A stretch of DNA of 38,861 nt from CAYLLN01 sp036496265 (GTDB lineage: Bacteria > Planctomycetota > Planctomycetia > Pirellulales > Pirellulaceae). Made by a program: the position numbers and the translations under genes. The notes beneath the pieces are model-generated. The model ran no database searches and was not told where the DNA came from. It worked only from the letters and a program-made list of their open reading frames with translations. Shown here one piece after another: positions 22,658 to 29,758 of the stretch. The stretch lies in NCBI GenBank assembly GCA_036496265.1, contig DASXLL010000273.1, positions 1-38,861 on the forward strand. The letters run 5' to 3'. Positions within the stretch are counted from its first letter, which is position 1; every line of letters begins with the position of its first letter.

Positions 22658-23989
22658 TCATGCAAAGACTTCCCGCACGACTTCGCCCCCTTCGATAATC
22701 TTCACCGGGCGAGTGCCGGCCATGTTCTCGCGCTGGGGATCGATGCCGAGGGCATGATAGATCGTGGCGAAGAGGTCCTGCACTTTGACGGGACGCTCGG
22801 CTACTTCTTTGCCGTCTTTGTCGGTGCTGCCGAGGATGAAGCCTCGCTTGATGCCGGCGCCGGCGAGCGCGACAGTAAATGCCTGCGGGTAGTGGTCGCG
22901 GCCGACCTTGGGATTGATTGACGGCGTGCGGCCGAATTCGCCCATCCAGATGACGAGCGTTTTGTCGAGCATGCCGCGGTCCTTCAAGTCGGCGATCAAT
23001 GCCGAATAGGCCGGGTCGTTGATCGCCGCGAGCCGATGGTGCTCGTCAAAATTGTTCTGGTGGCAATCCCAGCCGAGCCGCGTTTCAGCGCCTTGAGCGC
23101 TATTGGCGATTTCGACGAAGGTGACGCCCGTTTCGATCAGCCGGCGGGCGAGCAGGCAGGCTTGCCCAATTGGCGTCCGACCGTAACGATCGCGAAGGCT
23201 GTCTTTTTCCTGACTCACGTCGAACACTTTGCGGCGCGGGCTGGTGACGAGACGAGCGGCGGAGTCGATAAGGCCGCGGTTTTCGGTGACCAATTCCGCC
23301 GCTCCGCGATCGGCAAAGCCGCGATCGACGGTATCGACGAGGCCCAGTCGCCGCTGGAAACGAGTCACATCGACGCCGTCGGGCAATTCGGTGTTCGTTG
23401 GCATACGGCTGGGGTCATCGACCACGAACGGCGCATAGGCGACCGGCAGATAGCCCACGCCGAACGGTCCGCCGGCTGAGCCGGGACCTGCGCCGCCGAT
23501 ATTGACGAAGTGGGGCAGATCGAACTGTGGATCGCCGAGTGCCTGAGCCACGGTGGAACCGAAGTTGGGATATTTGACGACGGCGCTGGGGGCGAAGCCG
23601 GTGTGCATCAAGTACTGAGCGCGGACATGATTGCCTTCCTTGGCGGTCATCGAGCGGATGAGCGTGATGTCGTTGAGCTGAGCCGCGGTTTGGGGCCAAT
23701 CTTCGCCGAATTGGATGCCGGGAATGACGGTGTCAATCGTTTTGGTTGGGCCGCCGGCTTCCGTGCCCGGCTTGGGATCGAATGTTTCGTATTGGCTGGG
23801 ACCGCCGTTGTGAAACAGGAGAATGCAGGCCATGCCGCGCTTGCGGAGCTCTTCGGCCTGCACGCGGGCCGCGTCTTTCCAGCTCAAAGCGGAAATGCCG
23901 GCCGCGCCAATGGCGACATCGCGCAGAAAAGTGCGTCGGCTGTAAACGCCGTCGCGATTCGTTTGCAAATAGAGGTCTTGGATCAACAT
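22658..23989 (-). CDS. DUF1501 protein, Tat-exported
   Basis: This 443-residue protein carries a twin-arginine signal (SRRTFLRDVAIGAAGISAL) a few residues in. DUF1501 features are 'CILLFHNGGPSQYETFDPKPG', 'PQTAAQLNDITLIRSM', 'HVRAQYLMHTGF', 'YPNFGSTVAQALG', 'WDCHQNNF', 'LVIWMGEFGRTPSIN' and 'GRDHYPQAF'. DUF1501 belongs to the alkaline phosphatase/sulfatase-like fold group, and the conserved Asp, His and Glu residues suggest a metal site; its substrate is not known. It follows the DUF1549/DUF1553 cytochrome, the usual planctomycete pairing, across a 117-base gap that carries two hairpins. Confidence 0.92.
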   Translation of the reverse strand: MLIQDLYLQTNRDGVYSRRTFLRDVAIGAAGISALSWKDAARVQAEELRKRGMACILLFHNGGPSQYETFDPKPGTEAGGPTKTIDTVIPGIQFGEDWPQTAAQLNDITLIRSMTAKEGNHVRAQYLMHTGFAPSAVVKYPNFGSTVAQALGDPQFDLPHFVNIGGAGPGSAGGPFGVGYLPVAYAPFVVDDPSRMPTNTELPDGVDVTRFQRRLGLVDTVDRGFADRGAAELVTENRGLIDSAARLVTSPRRKVFDVSQEKDSLRDRYGRTPIGQACLLARRLIETGVTFVEIANSAQGAETRLGWDCHQNNFDEHHRLAAINDPAYSALIADLKDRGMLDKTLVIWMGEFGRTPSINPKVGRDHYPQAFTVALAGAGIKRGFILGSTDKDGKEVAERPVKVQDLFATIYHALGIDPQRENMAGTRPVKIIEGGEVVREVFA

Positions 23990-24018
23990 GGAACGGGCTC
24001 CGCCGATTTACAAACCAG

Positions 24019-24094
24019 CCGGGAGCAAACTTGCTCCCGGAGAACTACTAGTAAACGCTTAGCTCGAATACTCCGGGACCAGGATTGGTCCCGG
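24019..24094. repeat. Two perfect palindromic hairpins inside an operon gap
   Basis: The first is CCGGGAGCAA-AC-TTGCTCCCGG (24019-24040). The second is CCGGGACCA-GGAT-TGGTCCCGG (24073-24094). They share the arm start CCGGGA-C/G and lie 33 bases apart in the gap between the DUF1549 and DUF1501 genes. They may be dispersed palindromic repeats, or hairpins that stabilise the upstream part of the mRNA or set unequal expression. Confidence 0.6.
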
Positions 24095-24106
24095 CTAGGT
24101 GTTGCG

Positions 24107-26107
24107 TTAGTGCTTGATCCGGAACTCAGCCGAGTTGACTAGTGCCCACATCAAGTCTTCAAGGGCTTCGTTGCGGTTGCCAACCTGCTTTATGTAGTCG
24201 CGGCAGGAGCCGAGTTCCGATTCGCTCGGCCGCCGGCTAAGCACCTGTAGATAGACTTGCTGGATCGCATCGTCCGGCTGTGGATATTTTTCGATAATCT
24301 TCGCCAGCACTGTGTCGCCCGTCGCTTTGATCTGCGCATTGATCGCGGTGTTGTTGAGGATCATGAGCGTTTGAGCGACTGAGGGCTCGACTTCGTTCGC
24401 ACCCGCGGTCGGATCGAAGTCGAACTGCCGCTTGAAAACGGTGAAGAAATCGGGGTCGCGAATGCGGTCGAGCACTTGCCGGAGGCCTTCGGGCAGCGGT
24501 GTTTTTTCCGCAAAGGTCCCGACAGCAACTGCGAGCGAGTCCCACAGTTCCTCGCCCCGCATTCGCTGTGGATACGAGCCCGCAAAATGCGTGTGCGTGT
24601 GCCGTGTTTCGCCGAAGCGAATTTCGCGCTGATAGGCCTGGCTGCCGGTGATGGTGGCGAGGAGCTCTTTGATATTGAAATCGCTGGCGGCGAACGCGAC
24701 CGCTAGCGCGTCGAGCACTTCAGGAAAAATCGCCTCTTGCGAAGGACCCAGATTATCGACCGGCTCGACGAAGCCGCGGCCCATCAGCTTGCCCCAGGTC
24801 CGGTTGACGAATGCCTTGGCGAACCAAGAACTGGCAGTCACTTCACGGGCCAGGGCCTCGCGGCGGGTCAGATCGTCTTGACCTTGAGGCAATTCCGATC
24901 CTGTCAGAAAGAAACGCGGATGCACGACAGTGGTCTTGCTCGTGTCGTACTTATCGGGCATTTCATATTCGCCCCTGGCCAGACTTGTCAGCTTTAGGCC
25001 GCGAGCCTGCGAATCGCCGGTGGGAAGCGCCTGGACGTCGTTCAGTCGCGCGTAGTACGCGGCCAACTCGTGGAACTGTTGCCGCTTCCAGATATCGGTC
25101 GGATGATCGTGGCATTGGGCGCATTCGAGCTGGATGCCGAGGAACAGGCGTGTCGTATCGACGGCGCGGCCGACTTCGGCATCTTTGCCACCATGGCACA
25201 GCATCAACCCCACGTTGCCGTCTTCCGATTCGCCCGGTGCATAGATCACGCCCTGCGCAGCGATTAAGTTGTGCGTGACTTCGGCCCAACTGCGATTGGC
25301 GTTGAAGCGCTTGGCCAGCCACGCTTCCAGGGCGGCGCCGCGGTGCAGCTCGAAGATCACTTTCGTGCTCGACGCCTTCGACTGCATCGCGTCTTTCCAA
25401 AAATGGCCCCAGTAGCGGCCAAACTCTTCCGTGGCCAGCAGGCGATCAACCGCCCGGGCTCGTTTGCTCGGATCGGCCGTGCTCAAAAAGGCTTCGATTT
25501 CTGCAGCGGTCGGCAGCCGGCCAGTCAGGTCGAGCGTCACGCGGCGGAGGAAGCCAGCGTCATCGAGAATCGCGGCGACTTCTCGACTTTCGGCGGCTTG
25601 CTGTTCCGCGAGCAGCTTGTCGAGGCTGACTGGCGGCAGCGCGGCTTGCTCGCCTGATTTCCAGCCGCGAGGTTCGAGGACAACGGGCGGCTTGGGTGGG
25701 GCGGCCTCGGTCGCTGGTTTTGACGAGTCGCTCGCCGCTGAGGGCGCGGCATCCGGCGTTTCGAGCTTGCGCAGCTCAGGCAGCGTTAAATCGCCGTCGT
25801 GGTTTTCGTCGTAGGTGCGATAGATCTGTGAAGCCAGCGCGCCCTTCACGCGGCCATTGCTGACGGTCTCGACGAATTTGCCAAACTCTTCGTCGCTAAT
25901 TTTGCCATCGCCGTCAGCATCCATTTTGGTGTGAGCCGCGTCGAGCGGGCCCAGCAGGCGGGCCACAGCCCCGCCGCGATTGGCGGCTTTTTGCTTGCCT
26001 GCTTTTTGAGTCGCGGCTGGCGTCTGCGCATCGTCGGCAGACATGACCGCGCTAAGAAACGCGCCGCAAACAATCGTCAGCGCAACCTTCGCAGACATTA
26101 GACGCAT
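24107..26107 (-). CDS. Exported DUF1549/DUF1553 protein with two EF-hands and a haem motif
   Basis: This 666-residue protein has AGGAG eight bases before ATG 26107. A signal peptide (to about VMSA) precedes two EF-hand loops, D63ADGDGKISDEE74 and D100ENHDGDLTLPE111, and a Pro/Ala linker. DUF1549 then begins near 'LAEQQAAESREVAAILDDAGFLRRVTLDLTGRLP'. It contains CAQCHDHP, a c-type haem motif, followed by DUF1553 ('RREALAREVTAS', 'VNRTWGKLMGRGFV', 'LLATITGSQAYQ', 'LNNTAINAQI'). The N-terminal cytochrome domain found in many relatives is replaced here by the EF-hand pair. Its partner is the DUF1501 protein downstream. Function is unknown; calcium-dependent attachment or folding outside the cytoplasm is inferred. 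Confidence 0.9.
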   Translation of the reverse strand: MRLMSAKVALTIVCGAFLSAVMSADDAQTPAATQKAGKQKAANRGGAVARLLGPLDAAHTKMDADGDGKISDEEFGKFVETVSNGRVKGALASQIYRTYDENHDGDLTLPELRKLETPDAAPSAASDSSKPATEAAPPKPPVVLEPRGWKSGEQAALPPVSLDKLLAEQQAAESREVAAILDDAGFLRRVTLDLTGRLPTAAEIEAFLSTADPSKRARAVDRLLATEEFGRYWGHFWKDAMQSKASSTKVIFELHRGAALEAWLAKRFNANRSWAEVTHNLIAAQGVIYAPGESEDGNVGLMLCHGGKDAEVGRAVDTTRLFLGIQLECAQCHDHPTDIWKRQQFHELAAYYARLNDVQALPTGDSQARGLKLTSLARGEYEMPDKYDTSKTTVVHPRFFLTGSELPQGQDDLTRREALAREVTASSWFAKAFVNRTWGKLMGRGFVEPVDNLGPSQEAIFPEVLDALAVAFAASDFNIKELLATITGSQAYQREIRFGETRHTHTHFAGSYPQRMRGEELWDSLAVAVGTFAEKTPLPEGLRQVLDRIRDPDFFTVFKRQFDFDPTAGANEVEPSVAQTLMILNNTAINAQIKATGDTVLAKIIEKYPQPDDAIQQVYLQVLSRRPSESELGSCRDYIKQVGNRNEALEDLMWALVNSAEFRIKH

Positions 26108-26335
26108 GGCCTCACTCCTGAGAGCTGGGAGCAGCCGCCGGGCCGAATTCGTTAACGCACCATTGCGGATTGTGACGTTAGTGGACGCCGAAGTAAATTC
26201 CTTTCCTCAAAAACCGGGAAAAACGGCCCAGCCAAGCGGCGACCGTACAGTACACAGGTCAATTTTGTTGCGAGCGGCCATTGAGGGCTTAATAATCACG
26301 ACCAAGCCCAATTGTTCGGTAATGGGAGATCGGCG

Positions 26336-27298
26336 ATGTCCACAGCCAATGTCCGTGAGTTCTTACTGGTGTCACTTGCGTTCGTTGTGGCTCAGTCAAC
26401 GGCGTGGGGCCAGGCGCCGCTGCCGCAAAAGTCGGCTGTGGACGTCGAGATCCAGCGCGACATCGAATATGCGAAAGTTGGCGAGATTAGCCTTAAGCTC
26501 GATTTCTACCGCCCCGAGACAGGCAGCGACCATCCGCGGCCTTGCGTCGTGTGGATTCACGGAGGCGGCTGGCGCAGCGGCAGCAAATCGGGCGGCGGGG
26601 TACGCTTGTCGTCGCTGGTATCGACCGGTGAATATGTTGCCGCGAGCATCGACTATCGCTTGCTCGACGTGGCAATCTGGCCAGCACAGATTTACGACTG
26701 CAAGGCGGCGATTCGGTATTTGCGGGCCAATAGCAAGTCGCTTGGCATCGATCCTGACAAGATCGGTGTGTGGGGCGCGTCGGCGGGCGGGCATTTGGCC
26801 AGCTTGCTCGGCACGTCGGGCGACGTGAAGGAGATCGAAGGCGACGTCGGAACAACTGGCGTCAGCAGTCGCGTGGCGTGCGTTGTCGATTTTTGCGGTC
26901 CGAGCGATTTTCGCTTGCCCGGCATCGGCGCGCCGCGGGCGAGTGACCAGATTAGCAACACATTCTTCGGCGGCCCGCTTAAAGACAAAGAAGAGGCCGC
27001 CCGCCAGGCCTCACCCGTCGCTCACGTCACTGCCGACGATCCGCCGTTTCTGATCATGCACGGCACGCAAGACAACACGGTCAACATCCGGCAAGCCGAA
27101 CGGTTGTACGACGCCCAAAAACAGGCCGGCGCGAGCACAATCTTTGTGAAAATCGAAGGCGGCGGCCACGGCTTCGGCGGAAGCGAAGTGAATTCCCGCG
27201 TGAAGGCGTTTCTCGACAAGCATCTGCACGGCAAAGACGTGGCAATTTCCGATGCGCCGATTGAAGCCGCACCGACTGGTTCCAAGCCGACTGAATAA
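26336..27298 (+). CDS. Exported alpha/beta hydrolase, BD-FAE-like esterase
   Basis: From ATG 26336 (GGGAG at 26324-26328, seven bases upstream) the product is 320 residues with a signal peptide ending near STAWGQ. The hydrolase domain shows HGGGW as oxyanion motif and a complete triad: S149 in GASAGG, D246 in MHGTQDN and H278 in GGGHGFGG. This matches the bifunctional feruloyl/acetyl-xylan esterase-like (BD-FAE) family, which removes acyl groups from plant or algal polysaccharides. The TTG start at 26312 would add eight residues with no better signal. It is divergent from the DUF1549 gene across a 228-base region, and a terminator-like hairpin overlaps its stop. Confidence 0.88.
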   Translation: MSTANVREFLLVSLAFVVAQSTAWGQAPLPQKSAVDVEIQRDIEYAKVGEISLKLDFYRPETGSDHPRPCVVWIHGGGWRSGSKSGGGVRLSSLVSTGEYVAASIDYRLLDVAIWPAQIYDCKAAIRYLRANSKSLGIDPDKIGVWGASAGGHLASLLGTSGDVKEIEGDVGTTGVSSRVACVVDFCGPSDFRLPGIGAPRASDQISNTFFGGPLKDKEEAARQASPVAHVTADDPPFLIMHGTQDNTVNIRQAERLYDAQKQAGASTIFVKIEGGGHGFGGSEVNSRVKAFLDKHLHGKDVAISDAPIEAAPTGSKPTE

Positions 27299-27325
27299 AC
27301 GGCCAGCGCGAACTATTTCAGTCGG
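27287..27325 (+). terminator. Stem-loop overlapping the esterase stop codon
   Basis: CCGACTGAA (27287-27295) and TTCAGTCGG (27317-27325) are perfect 9-base complements around a 21-base loop containing the TAA stop. No T-run follows; factor-dependent termination or transcript stabilisation is plausible. Confidence 0.4.
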
Positions 27326-27636
27326 ACCTTGTCGGAAACGGGCGGTTTACGGAGACAGCTAATTGGACTTAAGCAGGCTGGGAATGAATTTCTTGGCTAC
27401 TTCGGTCGGCGCAGACGCGTTTGGTTTAGTCGAAAAAAGCGTCGTACCGGTACGTCCGCACGCGCCTTTTGCTGCTACGAATACTCACTGTGCAAATCTA
27501 TACGGCAATGTTTAAGGGCCCGATGAATTACTACCAATAAGATTGACCATTAGCCAATCGCGCAGTCGCTCGGCGTTCGTGCTTGTGTTAGCTCCAACAT
27601 GACTTCGATCTCGCTGATCCTATCCGTTGCAATGCG
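27299..27636. other. Convergent gap, no gene seen
   Basis: This region holds the second arm of the stem-loop at 27317-27325 and a 12-base perfect palindrome CGTACCGGTACG (27443-27454). Open frames here have no signal peptide, RBS or family features. Nothing else stands out. Confidence 0.4.
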
Positions 27637-28422
27637 TTAATTTGCCTTCCCTTTCGTTGTCGCTTTTTTGATGACGGTTGGCTCCGACTGCGGCAACTGA
27701 CTACGCCGCTGCGGCCAATCGGGCTGCGTTTCTGCTTTCACGGACCAGACCGTGACGTTGTCAAGTTCTACGGTTCCGCCCTTGGTTCCGCAAACTCCGA
27801 AGCCGGATTTCTCTTTGTCGAGAGATGCATGCTTGCCGTAGATGGTCGGCCCGTCGGCAAACTGAATCACAATCTCTTCGCCCTTGGTCTCCCCCAAGGC
27901 GTGATACCAGCGGCCGGGCTCGATCTTAAAGCTCGGCAACTTGGCCAGCAGCACGCTTTCCCCGTCGGCAGAGAGAGTTGCCTCTCCGCCATTGGACCAC
28001 GTCAAGCGAGCCATGTGATGGCCGAATTCCAAAAAGGGAAAGCGCGGCGTCGGTTCGCCGCCAAGGAAGCGAACGTCGAATTGGATTAAAAAATCTCGCG
28101 GACAGGCCGGAATCGAGATTCGCGCCTCCAGGCCCTGGTGATCCTGTTTTTTGGCCTGAAACTCGGGCGGAGAGGGCCGTCCACGCAGCACGCCGTCTTC
28201 GATGACCCACTGAGTGCCCTGCCGCTTCGAATAGACATCTGAGGCGAGCGGTTTGGGCTGCGAATAATCCTCCTGCAAGATGATTTTATCTGGCACGGCC
28301 ATGAGTGGTTTTAGCGATGCTGGCTCGGCGGCTACTTGCGAGTGCAAGTTGAAAAGCGGCGAAAGCAAAACGAGCGACAAACCGGCGCATAGCATTTTTC
28401 GATTGAGCGAAATGTGAATCAT
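27637..28422 (-). CDS. Exported concanavalin-fold protein, DUF1080-like
   Basis: This 261-residue protein has a signal peptide (about 1-32, ending QVAAEP). The core looks like the beta-sandwich of DUF1080 / 3-keto-disaccharide hydrolase-type proteins: 'WVIEDGVLRGRPSPPEF', 'DFLIQFDVRFLGGEPTPRF', 'EPGRWYHALGETKGEEIVIQF' and 'GFGVCGTKGGTVELDNVTVW'. Family members bind or cleave sugars outside the cytoplasm. The C-terminal 35 residues are basic and unstructured. It is the third gene of a minus-strand operon, 36 bases after the DUF1552 gene, so it may supply sugar binding to that system. Whether it is enzymatic is not clear. Confidence 0.72.
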   Translation of the reverse strand: MIHISLNRKMLCAGLSLVLLSPLFNLHSQVAAEPASLKPLMAVPDKIILQEDYSQPKPLASDVYSKRQGTQWVIEDGVLRGRPSPPEFQAKKQDHQGLEARISIPACPRDFLIQFDVRFLGGEPTPRFPFLEFGHHMARLTWSNGGEATLSADGESVLLAKLPSFKIEPGRWYHALGETKGEEIVIQFADGPTIYGKHASLDKEKSGFGVCGTKGGTVELDNVTVWSVKAETQPDWPQRRSQLPQSEPTVIKKATTKGKAN

Positions 28423-28458
28423 AGAAATCCTCTGGAATGTTCGGCTGTCTAAAAATGT

Positions 28459-29748
28459 TTATGCGGTTTCAACGCGATCCAAACCGGTCATCGTTCCCGT
28501 GCTGGTGGCGAATTGATCCGTTTCCAAACCCAATTCTTGGAGACAGTTGACGTAGAGGTTTGGTAGCGGATAGTTGTTCTGCCGGTCGAATGCCAGATGT
28601 TGGCCGTGACGGAAGCGGCCACCGGCAAAGAGCACCGGCATATTCTTGTTGTCGTGGGCCGACGCATTGCCGAGGTTTGAGGTTAACAAAATCATCGTAT
28701 GATCCAGCATCGAGCCCGTGTCCTCCGATGTTTCCTTGAGCTTGCGAACGAAAGCGCCCCAGGCGGCCACCTGAGCCGCTTCAATGAGCGCCAGTTGTTC
28801 AATCTTGCTGGCATCAAGGCCATGATGACTCAGGGAATGATAGCCTTCCTGCACTCCGGGAAGCGGAATGACTTCGCCTCCGCCGTTGGTATGCAGCGTG
28901 ATAAAACGTGTGGAATCGGTCTGGAGCGCCAAATACACCACGTCGAGCATCACCTTTTGTCGCAACAGGATGTCTTTTCCATCGAGAGGAGCCGGTGGTT
29001 CCGCCTTGATCGCGGGCTTGGGTTTCTGCGCCCAGGCTTCATTGGCCACCAGGCATTGCTCGAGTTCGCGCACGCTCGTGAAGTAGGCGTCGAGTTTTTG
29101 CCGGTCGCCGCCACCAACTCGGCTCCGCATGGATTCGGCTTCTCCAGCCACCGTGTCGAGAATGCTACGTCCCTGTTGCAGCCGACGCACATTTCGGGCT
29201 TGGGCTTCGGGCGAATCAGGGACGAACAGGCGGTTGAAGAGGCGCAGCGGTGAATCTTCCGCCGAGATCATCGAGCCATTCTCGGTGTACGACGGACTGC
29301 TCGTACCTTTCGTATTAAGCACCAGGGAGGGAAAGCGCGTCTGGCCGCCCAGGTGTTTGGCCATATACTGGTCGAGCGAAATCGTATTGCGAAAATTGCC
29401 GCCGCCGAATGGCGCTGCCGAAAGAATGCACGCCTCTGCTTTGTGCCCACCACCCACATGCGGATGGGAAACTCCCGAGCAAACGGTGAAGTCATTTTGT
29501 AAATCCGCGATCTCCTGGAGATACCGCGGCGGAGCATAGTTGTGTCCCGGCTGCTCCGGGAACAGATACGGGCCATGAAAGCCCAGCGCATTACTGATGG
29601 CGACAAAGCGCCGCGGGCTATGGGCAGCGGCACCCGCGAAGGCCGGGGTCATGGCATCGAGCCAGGGCAATGCCAAAGCGACTCCCGCGCTCCGAAGGAG
29701 CGTGCGACGCGAGAGGTGTTTTCGAAATGCGAAAGAAACTTCGTTCAT
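28459..29748 (-). CDS. DUF1552 protein, Tat-exported (second copy)
   Basis: This 429-residue protein begins with a twin-arginine signal, LSRRTLLRSAGVALALPWLD. DUF1552 features include 'FVAISNALGFHGPYLFPE', 'FTVCSGVSHPHVGGGHKAE', 'SLDQYMAKHLGG', 'DAYFTSVRELEQCL', 'MLDVVYLALQTDSTRFI', 'YHSLSHHG' and 'HTMILLTSNLGNASAHDNKN' with 'PVLFAGG'. It has the same layout as the copy at 12955 but differs clearly in sequence, so this is not a recent duplication. It follows the DUF1592 gene by only 10 bases and precedes the DUF1080-like gene, forming a three-gene operon. Conserved His and Asp residues suggest metal binding; the reaction is unknown. Confidence 0.9.
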   Translation of the reverse strand: MNEVSFAFRKHLSRRTLLRSAGVALALPWLDAMTPAFAGAAAHSPRRFVAISNALGFHGPYLFPEQPGHNYAPPRYLQEIADLQNDFTVCSGVSHPHVGGGHKAEACILSAAPFGGGNFRNTISLDQYMAKHLGGQTRFPSLVLNTKGTSSPSYTENGSMISAEDSPLRLFNRLFVPDSPEAQARNVRRLQQGRSILDTVAGEAESMRSRVGGGDRQKLDAYFTSVRELEQCLVANEAWAQKPKPAIKAEPPAPLDGKDILLRQKVMLDVVYLALQTDSTRFITLHTNGGGEVIPLPGVQEGYHSLSHHGLDASKIEQLALIEAAQVAAWGAFVRKLKETSEDTGSMLDHTMILLTSNLGNASAHDNKNMPVLFAGGRFRHGQHLAFDRQNNYPLPNLYVNCLQELGLETDQFATSTGTMTGLDRVETA

Positions 29749-29758
29749 CGGAGCAGTT

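Noticed and set aside
27443..27454. CGTACCGGTACG palindrome as an operator
   Set aside because: It is a single 12-base palindrome in a gap between convergent gene ends, where no promoter is expected. Kept only as a note.
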